Shown: positions 1-8,475, counted from the first letter of the stretch. The stretch is 54,733 nucleotides of DNA from Acidobacteriaceae bacterium (GCA_003139095.1 PLHW01000046.1:142209-196941); one strand, 5' to 3'. Program-made: numbers and translations. The notes: generated from the letters alone by a model not told the origin.

Positions 1-211
1 CCGCCGCGCCCGCCGCGTCCACCACCGCCCCGCGCAGCGCCCCGGTAGACGCGTCCTGCGCCCACGCCAATCCAGCCGCCATCACCAAGACGAAGGCCAT
101 CGCCGCCGCCGCCAGCACCATCAAACCGCCCAATGACCTTAAAACGATGCGGAAAAATGAAAAGCAGGAAATCTTGCAGGCAGAAAAGTGCAGTAAATCA
201 CGGCGGCGCAT
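1..211 (-). CDS. Exported carboxypeptidase-regulatory-like / TonB-receptor-type protein, N-terminal fragment
   Basis: The gene is cut by the left window edge, so only about 70 codons are visible. Reading leftward from an ATG at 211 gives a basic N-terminus (MRRRDLLHF), a hydrophobic stretch ending in AGLAWAQ that looks like a signal peptide, and then TGALRGAVVDAAG. That last piece resembles the first strand of the carboxypeptidase-regulatory-like (CarboxypepD_reg) domain that opens many large TonB-dependent receptor-like outer-membrane proteins in Acidobacteriota. The start at 211 is supported by an AAGGGG box a few bases upstream; a second in-frame ATG lies at 121. The membrane role is family knowledge; what the missing part contains cannot be seen. 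Moderate confidence. Confidence 0.6.
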   Translation of the reverse strand, partial: MRRRDLLHFSACKISCFSFFRIVLRSLGGLMVLAAAAMAFVLVMAAGLAWAQDASTGALRGAVVDAAGAA

Positions 212-422
212 AAATCCCCTTCGTCCTCAAGACTCGGAATCGGAGGGGATTCCAGAAACCCTTATCGTCTATATATCAAAACCACCACAACAAAAATGTG
301 ACCCCACGCACCCCAAAATTGTTCGGTTTCCAAACCGGGTCTGCCGCCGCATTGTTCGGTTCCCAAAGCCGGGTCCGCCACCGCGGACCGCCGCAGGGCC
401 ACCCGTCCGAACTCTCCAGTCG

Positions 423-575
423 TGTCATTCCGAACGAAGTAAAGAATGAATTCACTCAATCTTGTCATTCCGAACGAAGTGAGGAATCCGCTCTCTTGTC
501 CCTCTTCAAGCCGTGTCATCCTGAGCGGAACGGCGTCTTCGCGCAAAGCGCGAGGACGCCGCGCAGTCGAAGGAC
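423..575 (+). repeat. Three REP-like repeat copies in tandem
   Basis: Three copies of a dispersed element occur here: 423-446 and 464-488 (pattern GTCATTCCGA...GAGGAATC, whose outer bases ATTCC/GGAAT are self-complementary) and a variant from 514. Inside the third copy, 532-560 forms a nearly perfect 13-bp stem (GGCGTC...GACGCC, inner CGCGC-AAA-GCGCG, one G-U pair). Further copies of the same family lie at 9832-9857, 14633-14658 and 54570-54594. The decayed RAYT transposase tail just downstream fits a REP-type element, because RAYT proteins are the known partners of REP sequences. Confidence 0.7.
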
Positions 576-630
576 CCCTACACTACCAGTTCCGCCGAGA
601 TCGTTTCAGGGAGTTCTCCCCTCAGTGCCA

Positions 631-753
631 GACGCCTGTGAGCGTCCGGAAGATTGGGAGTGGAGCAGCTTTCGTCAATACGCAATAGGATGCGAAGGAC
701 AAGTGGAGATCGAGTGCGAGTGGACGGCAAGAAAGCGCGAGCGAGCGACAGGG
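631..753 (+). pseudogene. Remnant of a REP-associated tyrosine transposase (RAYT), C-terminal end
   Basis: An open frame here reads ERPEDWEWSSFRQYAIG and then VEIECEWTARKRER. This matches, from memory, the conserved C-terminal end of RAYT (IS200-like Y1) transposases, which typically ends in PEDW-WSS(F/Y)R-YA followed by VEIESEWTARRRE. Nothing upstream in any frame resembles the HUH catalytic part, so only the tail survives. The piece lies immediately after three REP-like repeats and before another hairpin, which is the usual neighbourhood of such a gene. The longer open frame it sits in (298-1089) is otherwise repeat sequence and is not taken as a gene. Confidence 0.6.
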
Positions 754-781
754 ACACTCTGCCCAGCTGTCGAACGCCCCA

Positions 782-804
782 CTCAAGCCAAAGTCGGGCT
801 TGAG
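782..804 (+). repeat. Inverted repeat (8-bp hairpin)
   Basis: CTCAAGCC at 782-789 pairs perfectly with GGCTTGAG at 797-804 across a 7-nt loop. It lies about 30 bases after the RAYT remnant and there is no T-tract, so it looks like a repeat-family hairpin and not a terminator. Confidence 0.55.
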
Positions 805-1072
805 GGCCGAACCGACGAACGACCAGCGACCCGCGACAGATGGCTCGCAGCGAGCGACAAAAATGCCTCGCCCCGGCTTCCCTCCGATGCTATTATGCTA
901 GCAACCTGCGCCTCGCAGGTCATTCTGGATTGGGGTGAAAACTATGGTTTGGACTGCTCCTGTTTTCGAAGAAGTCTGCCTCGGCTGCGAAATCAATTCG
1001 TACGCCAGCGCACAGCTGTAATCTCAATTGACCCAAGTGGAAATCCTCGGCCCCGCTGCTGGGAACAACGCC

Positions 1073-1107
1073 GGACTCGAGGCTCGTAGCTCGCGGCTCG
1101 CAGCTAG
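1073..1107. repeat. Heptamer tandem array (ctcg type) at the mutL 3' end
   Basis: Five consecutive 7-nt units: ggactcg, aggctcg, tagctcg, cggctcg, cagctag. The mutL stop codon (minus strand, 1106-1104) lies inside the last unit. The same kind of unit recurs at 9764-9791, 48693-48713, 51781-51815 and 52835-52904. Confidence 0.75.
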
Positions 1108-3137
1108 ATCCTCTTGAACGCGCGCTGAATTTCCGTCATCGTGTAGCGCAGCACCACCGGCCTCCCATGCGGACACGACATCGGATGCTCCGTCTTCGCC
1201 AGTTCCGCCAAGAGCCATTCCATTTTTTTCTGTTCCAGCGGCATGTTGACTTTAATCGCCGCATGACACGCGATTGAAGCCGCAATTCGCGTTCGCACCG
1301 CCTCCAAATTGATCGCCTGATCTTCGCGCGTAAGCTGCTCCAGAATTTCGTTCAGCATGTGTTCAATCTGCGACGCTTCGATTCCCGCGGGCGCAACTTT
1401 CACCGCGATGCTGCGCGAGCCAAACGGTTCCGCTTCAAATCCGTTGTGCGCAAGTTCGGTCGCAATCTCGCTGAACACCGCTTGCTGCGCGGGAGTCAGC
1501 TCGATCAAGAGCGGCATCAGCATTCTCTGGCTCTCCGCTTGCTGCGCCGCGCGTTGCCGCAACACGCGCTCAAACAGCACGCGCTCATGCGCCACATGCT
1601 GATCGATGATCCAGAGTCCATCTTCATTCACCGCCAAGATAAACGAGTTCCGAATCTGTCCGAGAGCCTTCAAAGTGCGCAGCGATTCAAGCGTAGGAGC
1701 AGATTGCGATGCCGCATCGATTGGAGGAGCACATCCATGATCCGGAACCGAAACTTCGGGCGCGCGCGCCAGCGAAACCGCCGCATTCGCTTCCACCGCG
1801 ATTCCGCCCTCGAATGCAAAGCGTCCACTGATCGGAGGAACGGTCGGAGCGTGCAACGCAAATCCGTCTCCACCATTCGGCGCAATTCCCTGCTCGCCAA
1901 TCGGCCCAAAGCCGCTCCGAGCGCCAGTTCCAGCCAGCGGTTCGTAGAGATTCCTCCAAGGCGCGCGTTCTCCTTCGCTCGCTCGCGCTCCCGGAGTCAG
2001 TCCTGGACTCGCACTTGGTTGCGCTCTGATCTCGGTCAGGAATTGCGGTACAGGACGCGCTTTCATCAGCGCCTCGCGCACGGCATCGCGCACAAAGTCG
2101 TGCATCACCGTCTGCTGCCGAAAGCGCACTTCGGTCTTCGACGGATGCACATTCACGTCAACTTCCGCGGCAGGCATCTCGATGAACAGCAGCACGACGG
2201 GATAAACAGTTGGCGGAAGAATATTGCGGTAAGCCTCAATCAGCGCATGCTGAATCAGCCGATCGCGAATCAGCCGTCCATTCACGAACACATAGATGGA
2301 ATTGCGGTTGAGCTTCTGGATCTCTGGCTTGGAAACAAACCCATGCAACCGCATCTCGCCGAAGTCCGCGGCGTCGTGCGAAGCGGACTCGTCTGCCTTC
2401 TCCGCGTCTCGCCGCCAAGGCGGAGGTTGCGGAAGGCCGATGCGCTCCAACGGTTGCACCGCAGCCAGAGGAATGAGTTGATCGAGCGTCTCCTTGCCAA
2501 ACACCTGGTAGACGCGCTCGCGATGCCCGTTGACAGGAGGCGCGACGAGTAGTGCGTTCGTTGCCGAGTGCAGTTCGAAGTGCTTTTCCGGATGAGCCAG
2601 CGCGTAATGAGTAACCAGCGACGCAATGTGCGAGAGTTCGGTCGATTCCGACTTCAGGAATTTCTTCCGCGCCGGCGTATTAAAGAACAGGTCACGAACC
2701 GTGATCGATGTGCCGACGGGAAAGCCGCCTTCTTCCACGCGGATGATCTTTCCGCCATTGATCTCGACCAGAGTTCCCGCTGCTTCCTCCGCCGCGCAGG
2801 TCTCGAGGTGCAGCCGCGCCACCGAGGCGATCGAAGGCAACGCCTCGCCGCGAAAACCGAGGGTTGCGATGCTGAGTAGATCGTCCGTCTCCTTGATCTT
2901 CGACGTGGCATGACGCTCGAAGGCGAGCATGGCATCGTCGCGCACCATTCCGCAGCCATTGTCCGCGATCTGGATCAGCTTCTTCCCGCCAGCTTCAACG
3001 CCGATGCGAATCCGCGTCGCGCCCGCATCCAGCGCGTTCTCCAGCAACTCCTTCACCACCGATGCAGGGCGCTCGACCACTTCGCCCGCGGCGATCTGGT
3101 TGGCAACGCGCTCCGCCAGTACGTGGATCTTCCCCAT
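1104..3137 (-). CDS. mutL: DNA mismatch repair protein MutL
   Basis: This 677-residue protein is the ATPase and endonuclease of mismatch repair, recruited by MutS to nick and clear the mismatched strand. The GHKL ATPase begins at the N-terminus: LLENALDAG (catalytic Glu about residue 33), DNGCGM (about 58-63) and GFRGEAL. A variable linker runs from about 350 to 490. The C-terminal dimerisation domain keeps the metal-dependent nick motif as DQHVAHERVLFE (about 512-523; the family consensus has A where this has V), ACHAAIK (about 622) and CPHGRP (about 655). It therefore looks nicking-competent, unlike enterobacterial MutL. The start is ATG at 3137; no MutS gene lies nearby. The stop codon falls inside a heptamer repeat. 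Confidence 0.97.
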   Translation of the reverse strand: MGKIHVLAERVANQIAAGEVVERPASVVKELLENALDAGATRIRIGVEAGGKKLIQIADNGCGMVRDDAMLAFERHATSKIKETDDLLSIATLGFRGEALPSIASVARLHLETCAAEEAAGTLVEINGGKIIRVEEGGFPVGTSITVRDLFFNTPARKKFLKSESTELSHIASLVTHYALAHPEKHFELHSATNALLVAPPVNGHRERVYQVFGKETLDQLIPLAAVQPLERIGLPQPPPWRRDAEKADESASHDAADFGEMRLHGFVSKPEIQKLNRNSIYVFVNGRLIRDRLIQHALIEAYRNILPPTVYPVVLLFIEMPAAEVDVNVHPSKTEVRFRQQTVMHDFVRDAVREALMKARPVPQFLTEIRAQPSASPGLTPGARASEGERAPWRNLYEPLAGTGARSGFGPIGEQGIAPNGGDGFALHAPTVPPISGRFAFEGGIAVEANAAVSLARAPEVSVPDHGCAPPIDAASQSAPTLESLRTLKALGQIRNSFILAVNEDGLWIIDQHVAHERVLFERVLRQRAAQQAESQRMLMPLLIELTPAQQAVFSEIATELAHNGFEAEPFGSRSIAVKVAPAGIEASQIEHMLNEILEQLTREDQAINLEAVRTRIAASIACHAAIKVNMPLEQKKMEWLLAELAKTEHPMSCPHGRPVVLRYTMTEIQRAFKRI

Positions 3138-3275
3138 GAGTTCCGCTCAACAGCAGCGGTCAGTGTGACAGATGATGCTGTGCAGGGTAAAGAGCAAGGT
3201 TCAGCGGTTGGAGATGATGCTGGGACAACTGGGCCGCCGAGGGAATGCGCTTCTCGCGCGGAGTCGATGAGGAGA

Positions 3276-3506
3276 TCACCCGCGGGAGCGAGTTGTTCCG
3301 GTTGCAGCTTTGCGGGCGCGTGCGCTGGCGCCGCCTTCGATCATCTCCAGGTTGGGCAAGCCTTCCCACTCGCAGCTGTTGCCGATTCCCGATCGCACGA
3401 CAACATAAAGACGGCACTTGGAATCGCGTCGAGCCTGATTCCAGACTCTGCGCCGATACACAGCTTTCGGATTACGCCAGATGATTGCGGGCACTCTTAC
3501 TGCCAT
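3276..3506 (-). CDS. Small basic protein of unknown function
   Basis: A 76-residue open frame starts at ATG 3506 with an excellent ribosome site, AGAGGAG five bases before the start, which is the main reason to believe it. The product is basic, with no signal peptide or membrane segment; the middle reads LYVVVRSGIGNSCEWEG. I do not recognise a family. It lies upstream of mutL on the same strand with about 140 bases between, so it could be a separate small gene or a decayed longer one. No function is proposed. Confidence 0.4.
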   Translation of the reverse strand: MAVRVPAIIWRNPKAVYRRRVWNQARRDSKCRLYVVVRSGIGNSCEWEGLPNLEMIEGGASARARKAATGTTRSRG

Positions 3507-4031
3507 AGAAACTCCTCTTTTTTCCGTAAGACGCGTTCAGCGAAATTGCTGCTGGAGTGAGTATTGACCGAGATTGATTTGCGGGAGGTAGGCGGAATCA
3601 CGCCGCAAAGTGATGGCAATCACAGGGGGAATGTGGGGAAGAACGTGAAGGCAAGAAGTTCGGAGGCGAAGTGACTTGGAGAATCTTCGGAGGCTCGATC
3701 TTCGGCGGAGTTTACTGGTTAGTAACATATACCCCCCTCCTGTGATCTTTGAAAACAAAAGAGTTACGAGCGCGTCTTCTCTAAATCTTTGAGGAATAAG
3801 GACTTACTGGATAGACACCTTGTAAGATATTGTTAAATAAGGAGTTAGCGAAGAGGCGGCTGGGATTTGCGCCGTCGGGGTTTCGGTTGGCCTACGTAGA
3901 ATCAATCACTTAGGGCGGGCGTGGCCGTGGGCTGGTGATCGGACGACGCCGGTAAGTTATTGACGGAGAAATATCTTACGTCGCTATCCGGGGAACCCAA
4001 GCAGAAATGGAGCATTTTCTCGGGCATGAGA
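3507..4031. other. Gap without a supported gene
   Basis: No convincing gene lies in these 525 bases. A stretch from about 3728 to 3810 begins TACCCCCCTCCTG and is AT-rich after that; a shorter relative (TACCCCCTCCTG) appears at 21374, so it may be another dispersed repeat. A 73-codon minus frame (3537-3758) lies across it but has low-complexity composition and no ribosome site. Confidence 0.4.
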
Positions 4032-4331
4032 TTAGAGCCGAGCCTTCCAATACCCAGGCTTTCGCTTGGCGTGGGCCACAGCTACGATGCTCACCACGTC
4101 GGGGTCGTCGAGGTAAACAAAAGAGAACGGGAAGCGCCGAAGCACGAGGCGGCGGGTTCCGTGCAAGTATCTCGGATGGCGCTGCGGTGCATTCGCAATG
4201 TTGCGGATCGCTTTGGATGCGATTCCACGAAACTCTGCCGCGACACTTGGGCTCCGGTTGCGATACCAGAGGATTGCCTCCCTGAGATCCTGCCTCGCCT
4301 CAGGGTGAAACTGGAACTGCTTACCGCTCAT
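4032..4331 (-). CDS. RelE/ParE family toxin
   Basis: This 99-residue protein has the compact ParE/RelE fold signature: an N-terminal HPEARQDLREAILWYR helix, a middle basic strand RRLVLRRFPFSFVY, and a C-terminal VVSIVAVAHAKRKPGYW. ParE-type toxins poison DNA gyrase while RelE-type toxins cut mRNA at the ribosome; the sequence alone does not decide which. Its start overlaps the end of the preceding antitoxin gene by 11 bases, the usual antitoxin-first order, so the two should be translated together. Length is normal for the family. Confidence 0.85.
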   Translation of the reverse strand: MSGKQFQFHPEARQDLREAILWYRNRSPSVAAEFRGIASKAIRNIANAPQRHPRYLHGTRRLVLRRFPFSFVYLDDPDVVSIVAVAHAKRKPGYWKARL

Positions 4332-4572
4332 CAGGGAACTCTTCGGCGAGTTCCCGGAGCACCTGCTCGCCTGGGATCATCTTGGCCTTGCCGGAGCGAA
4401 TCTCATCCACCCGGCGTTTGATCTCTTCGTCCCAGGCCTCTTCAACCCCGTCTTCCGCGGGCCATTCGTCGAGGCTCTCGATCAGGTGATCGATTAACAG
4501 ACCGCGGTCTTGGGTGGAAAGCGCGAGCGCTTTCTCCAGCACTTCCGAGACTTGCGGCGTCATCTGGGCCAT
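4321..4572 (-). CDS. Antitoxin of the ParE-type module
   Basis: An 83-residue acidic protein (EDGVEEAWDEEI, then RVDEIRSGKAKMIPGEQVL) of the short addiction-module antitoxin family (TIGR02574-like) that commonly precedes a ParE/RelE toxin. It should bind and neutralise the downstream toxin and repress their shared promoter. I chose ATG 4572 over the in-frame GTG at 4578 because a GAGG box lies five bases before the ATG. The pair sits alone, well separated from DUF2971 upstream and the repeat-containing gap downstream. Confidence 0.8.
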   Translation of the reverse strand: MAQMTPQVSEVLEKALALSTQDRGLLIDHLIESLDEWPAEDGVEEAWDEEIKRRVDEIRSGKAKMIPGEQVLRELAEEFPDER

Positions 4573-4769
4573 GGACACCTCACGGAGTCCATTTTAGCGC
4601 AGCGGGCCAGAAGCGGGCCGTTCCGCCGCGACTATCACGAAACTGGCGGGTGGCTTCACCGTAGGGTGAGCCCATACATCGCAGAGAGCTTAATGTGAGC
4701 GGCACAGTGCTTCACATTACGAATGTCGTCAACTCGAGCACGGTCGAAAGAGGCGGTGTAGCCAACGGG

Positions 4770-5771
4770 TTAGCTGTGTTGAACTCGAGATCTCAGAACC
4801 GCTACAGCGTCTAAGTCATGCTTGCTCAGCAATTGCCGGACTGACTCGGCTTCTCGGTCGTGCTGACAGGAACTCAATCGAACTGCCTTGACCGGAAGAG
4901 CGGGCTCGCTTTGCAGAAGGCCGAAAATCGCGCCGGGGACCAAAGTCGATCGCGGCTCGACGGGTGCTAGCTCCACGTGCCTCTTAGGCGGTCCTTGCTT
5001 AATGAAGTACTCACAGTTCCGGTCCGCCTCCGTGGGATCGGATGAGAATCGGAGTCGACATGGCCTAACGACCAATCGCCACTCTCTCTCGTGTCTAAAT
5101 CCCGGCCCCTTCATGCGTGTTATGGACGTAAGGGCCAAGTCTGAGACTGTGAAGGCAACGAACTTCGCCATCGCACGCGCCCATCCACCGTGATCGATAC
5201 CGACTATGAGCGATCGGTCCTCCAAGGTCTGAAGAAGAGGATTGAGCACGGAGAGCAGGGCCGCCTTCTGGTCTTTCTGATCATAAATAGCCGGTACTAG
5301 CTCAGTCAGAAACCCCTGTCCCGCCGCTAGCCCGTGCGGAGCTGTCACTCCAACACTCCCTCGGTTGTCGAGTGGGAACTGCAGGCAATACCCACCGAAA
5401 TTCCTGTGCATTTCCTCATCGCCATCTAACGTGCAGAATGACGTAAGAAAGATGTTCTGGACCCTACCTACGATCAGCGGTTTCAGTTCGTGCAATATTG
5501 CCACGGTGAACGGAGAAATTTCGGTCGTTAGCTGATCGTCGATCAACTTCTTAAACAGCTCGCAGCCATAGTGGATTTCCTTTTGGTCATTCTTAGGCGA
5601 TTCGGCTGCTGAGGTCGCCCACAAGCGGTTTTGTGAAATGATGCCCTCAAGCCCGCTCATACTCGTGTAGTGATATAGACAGGGTGGCAATTTTCGCTTG
5701 CGAAACTTGACCCGCGAGAATACTCGCGTTTCGAGCGCTTCAGAGAGGCGGTCAAAGTGAATTGTTCCCAT
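4770..5771 (-). CDS. DUF2971 family protein
   Basis: A 333-residue cytoplasmic protein without signal peptide or membrane segments. The family is recognised from LYHYTSMSGLEGII near residue 33, the following LWATSAAESPKNDQKE, and HEREWRLVV in the second half; this order is typical of DUF2971, whose biochemical role is not established. ATG 5771 is chosen over the TTG at 5774; the gene begins only five bases after the aspS stop on the same strand, so it may be read through from aspS. Its base composition looks less GC-rich than aspS, which suggests acquisition. The relatively isolated distribution of this family makes a defence role possible but unproven. Confidence 0.75.
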   Translation of the reverse strand: MGTIHFDRLSEALETRVFSRVKFRKRKLPPCLYHYTSMSGLEGIISQNRLWATSAAESPKNDQKEIHYGCELFKKLIDDQLTTEISPFTVAILHELKPLIVGRVQNIFLTSFCTLDGDEEMHRNFGGYCLQFPLDNRGSVGVTAPHGLAAGQGFLTELVPAIYDQKDQKAALLSVLNPLLQTLEDRSLIVGIDHGGWARAMAKFVAFTVSDLALTSITRMKGPGFRHEREWRLVVRPCRLRFSSDPTEADRNCEYFIKQGPPKRHVELAPVEPRSTLVPGAIFGLLQSEPALPVKAVRLSSCQHDREAESVRQLLSKHDLDAVAVLRSRVQHS

Positions 5772-5776
5772 CAAGG

Positions 5777-7648
5777 CTATTTCTTTGTGACGATCCCAAT
5801 CCCCAAGTCGCGGAGCTGCGCATCCGCTACGGGCGTGGGGGCTTCCATCATCAAATCTTTGGCGGCGGCGGTTTTTGGGAACGGGATTACTTCTCGCAAA
5901 CTCTCTGCGCCGGCCAGGATCATTACTATTCTGTCCAGGCCCAGGGCTATGCCTCCGTGTGGGGGAGTGCCGTACTCTAACGCTTCCAGGAAAAAGCCGA
6001 AGCGCGACTTGCTTTCCTCGTCGGTCATGCCCAGGGCGTGGAAGATTCGGCTTTGAATATCTTGCCTATGAATACGAATGGAGCCGGAGCCTAGCTCGGT
6101 ACCGTTTAACACCACGTCGTAGGCTAGCGCGCGCACCATGGCGGGATCGGTTTCGAGCTTGTCCATGTCTTCTTCGTGGGGCGAGGTGAAGGGATGGTGG
6201 GCGGCCATCCAGCGCTTGTCGGCCTCATCGTATTCGAACATGGGGAAATTTGTAACCCAGAGGAAACGGTAGTCCTGGGCGGGGTTTCCCGTTTTTTTGA
6301 AGATGCCGTGACGGTCGGCGTATTTTTGCGCGAGGGCTACGCGCAGCAGGCCGGCGGAGGCGTAGATGGCCATTTCTGCGGGCGTTACTTTGCGCTTGCT
6401 GGCGGGATGGGCGTCTTTGTCGGCGCTGGATTGGGCAGAGCCTACTACCAGGACGATCAGGTCGTCTTGATCGCCTGCTGTTTTCTGGTGGATCTCGAAG
6501 GTGGCATTGGCGCGAACTTTCTCCCGGATTTTTGCGGCGGCTTCGGGATGCTTGTTCTCGATGCGCTTGAAGTCTTCGAAGACGCGGGCTCCGCCTTTGG
6601 AGACGAACAGGGGCTTGATGTCGTCGCGCTCTTTGCGCGAGAGCTCGCCGACTTTGGGGGTGCGGATGGCGAGCACCGGCAGGTCTTGATTGATCGCCAG
6701 CGTTTGCAGTTCTTCGGAGGTGAAGCAGTCGCGCACATCGGTGAGGGCGGGCAGGCGGAGGTCGGGCTTGTCGATGCCGTACTGGCGCATGGCGTCGTCG
6801 TAATCCATGCGGGGGAAGTTGATTTTGATTTCGTGGCCGGCGGCCTTGAAGGCGGCGGCGAGAAAGCCTTCCACCGTTTCCCAGACGCGCTCGGGCTGCG
6901 GATAGGACATCTCTAAGTCGATCTGGGTGAACTCGGGCTGGCGGTCGGCGCGGAGGTCTTCGTCGCGGAAGCAGCGGACGATCTGAAAATATTTGTCGAA
7001 GCCGGAGATCATCAAAATTTGCTTGAAGAGTTGCGGCGATTGGGGCAGCGCGTAGAAAGAGCCGGGCTGGACGCGGCTGGGGACAAGGTAATCGCGCGCG
7101 CCTTCGGGCGTGGAGCGGGTCATGAAGGGGGTTTCGATTTCGAAGAAGCCTTGCGAGGAGAGATAGTCGCGGATGGCGATGGCGACTTTGTGGCGGAGGG
7201 CGATATTGAACTGCATGGCGTCGCGGCGCAGGTCGATGTAGCGGTATTTGAGGCGCATCTCCTCGTTGGCGAGCATGGTGTCGGAGGGGAGAAAAGGCGG
7301 TTGCTTGGAGACGTTGAGGATGCGGAGCTCGTCGACGACGAGCTCGACCTCGCCGGTGGGGATGTTGGGATTGATGGTGTCGGCGTCGCGCTTCTTAACG
7401 GTGCCGAGGGCGGCGATGACGAATTCGTTGCGCAGCTGCTCGGCCTTTTCGTGGACGGTGGCGCTGAGTTCGGCGCTGAAGACGACCTGCGCGACGCCGG
7501 TGCGGTCGCGGAGATCGACGAAAATGATCTGGCCGAGGTCGCGGCGGCGGTTGACCCATCCCATGAGGACGGCTTTTTTGCCAGCGTCGGCGAGGCGAAG
7601 CGCCCCGCACATGTGAGTTCGTCGTAAATCGCCTAGAAAATCGAGCAC
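5777..7648 (-). CDS. aspS: Aspartate-tRNA ligase
   Basis: This 623-residue enzyme charges tRNA-Asp (or also tRNA-Asn if the organism uses the amidotransferase route; not decidable here). The bacterial-type layout is visible: an N-terminal OB-fold anticodon domain starting RRTHMCGAL with GWVNRRRDLGQIIFVDLRD, the class II catalytic core with motif 2 FRDEDLRADRQPEFTQID, the bacterial GAD insertion in the middle, and motif 3 GLDRIVMILAGAESLREVI close to the C-terminus. The start is GTG 7648, where the MLDFLGDLRRTH beginning agrees with relatives and an AAGG box lies seven bases upstream. Length is normal for bacteria. Confidence 0.97.
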   Translation of the reverse strand: MLDFLGDLRRTHMCGALRLADAGKKAVLMGWVNRRRDLGQIIFVDLRDRTGVAQVVFSAELSATVHEKAEQLRNEFVIAALGTVKKRDADTINPNIPTGEVELVVDELRILNVSKQPPFLPSDTMLANEEMRLKYRYIDLRRDAMQFNIALRHKVAIAIRDYLSSQGFFEIETPFMTRSTPEGARDYLVPSRVQPGSFYALPQSPQLFKQILMISGFDKYFQIVRCFRDEDLRADRQPEFTQIDLEMSYPQPERVWETVEGFLAAAFKAAGHEIKINFPRMDYDDAMRQYGIDKPDLRLPALTDVRDCFTSEELQTLAINQDLPVLAIRTPKVGELSRKERDDIKPLFVSKGGARVFEDFKRIENKHPEAAAKIREKVRANATFEIHQKTAGDQDDLIVLVVGSAQSSADKDAHPASKRKVTPAEMAIYASAGLLRVALAQKYADRHGIFKKTGNPAQDYRFLWVTNFPMFEYDEADKRWMAAHHPFTSPHEEDMDKLETDPAMVRALAYDVVLNGTELGSGSIRIHRQDIQSRIFHALGMTDEESKSRFGFFLEALEYGTPPHGGIALGLDRIVMILAGAESLREVIPFPKTAAAKDLMMEAPTPVADAQLRDLGIGIVTKK

Positions 7649-7830
7649 GTTTTTGCCTTATCTCGCTGGACTCGCCAGCGGAATGCGTGTGGTGAATGAC
7701 TGAAAATTATAAATGGGCCGCTGGTGGATTCCATTCGTGAACTGCAAGATTGACTTTCTCGCGGAATGCCTCTAACATCCCGCCCGAAGTGCCGTGGGCG
7801 ATCCAGAAGGACGAAAAAGGAGGAGTGGGC

Positions 7831-8382
7831 ATGCGATATACGTGTGCGGTGTTGCTAGTGTGCATTTTGGTAGCGGGCGCGGCGTTCGCGCAAATGGACA
7901 AGATGAAGCCGGCGCCGGAACTGAAGAAACTCGACTATTTTGTGGGGAATTGGACTTCGGTGGGCGACGTGAAGGCGGGACCGATGGGTCCAGGCGGAAA
8001 GACGACCTTGCATGAGCATACGGCGTGGATGGAGGGCAAGTTCTTTCTGGTAACCCACGCCAACTACACGAGCCCGATGGGTAGCGGCACTGAGATCGCG
8101 TTCCTGGGCTACGATGCCGAGGATAAGGTCTACACCTACGACGAATTCGACAGCCAGGGCGAAGCGGTCCATGCCAAAGGAACGGTGGATGGCGATACGT
8201 GGACCTGGACAAACGAGATGAAGATGGGCGGGCAGACGATGAAGACCCGCTACACGGAGAAGGTGCTGTCGCCGACCGCGTACAGTTATAAGTTCGAAAT
8301 GTCGCCCGATGGCACGAACTGGAATCTGGTCATGGACGGAAAGGATACGAAGGCTGCCGCGAAGGCCCTGGCCAAGCCGTAG
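7831..8382 (+). CDS. Exported DUF1579 family protein
   Basis: A 183-residue protein with a clear signal peptide (MRYTCAVLLVCILVAGAAFAQ), so probably periplasmic. After it comes the DUF1579 pattern: LKKLDYFVGNWTSVGD, then GTEIAFLGYDAEDKVYTY and a C-terminal TRYTEKVLSPTAYSYKFE. The family resembles small beta-barrel lipocalin-like proteins; its ligand is unknown. I set the start at ATG 7831, not at the longer frame beginning 7750, because AAGGAGG lies seven bases upstream of 7831 and the signal peptide begins there. It is transcribed divergently from aspS and is followed by its own terminator. Confidence 0.88.
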   Translation: MRYTCAVLLVCILVAGAAFAQMDKMKPAPELKKLDYFVGNWTSVGDVKAGPMGPGGKTTLHEHTAWMEGKFFLVTHANYTSPMGSGTEIAFLGYDAEDKVYTYDEFDSQGEAVHAKGTVDGDTWTWTNEMKMGGQTMKTRYTEKVLSPTAYSYKFEMSPDGTNWNLVMDGKDTKAAAKALAKP

Positions 8383-8403
8383 CGGCCGAGATTCTCCGGC
8401 ATC

Positions 8404-8439
8404 GCAGTCCGGTTCGCAGGCGGATCGGACTGCTTTTTT
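8404..8439 (+). terminator. Rho-independent terminator after the DUF1579 gene
   Basis: GCAGTCCG (8404-8411) pairs perfectly with CGGACTGC (8426-8433) and is followed by six T residues. It lies 21 bases after the stop codon and separates this gene from the convergent hisS. Confidence 0.85.
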
Positions 8440-8475
8440 CTTTGGGGAAAAGGCTGTTTTCCGGACAAAAGGCCG

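Larger units (their letters stand above)
212..1103. other. Repeat-rich gap without an intact gene
   Basis: Between the truncated minus-strand gene and mutL I see only repeats, the RAYT tail and unassigned sequence. The region upstream of 211 should hold the promoter of the truncated gene but no clear box stands out. From about 805 to 1070 I recognise nothing. Confidence 0.5.

Noticed and set aside
298-1089. A 263-codon open frame on the plus strand
   Set aside because: Only a short part resembles a RAYT tail; the rest is translated repeat sequence, so it is taken as a pseudogene remnant with repeats.
1359-2552. A 397-codon open frame on the plus strand
   Set aside because: It lies entirely opposite mutL, which is clearly coding, and encodes no recognisable domain.
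3537-3758. A 73-codon minus-strand frame
   Set aside because: No ribosome site, low-complexity composition, and it runs across a probable dispersed repeat.
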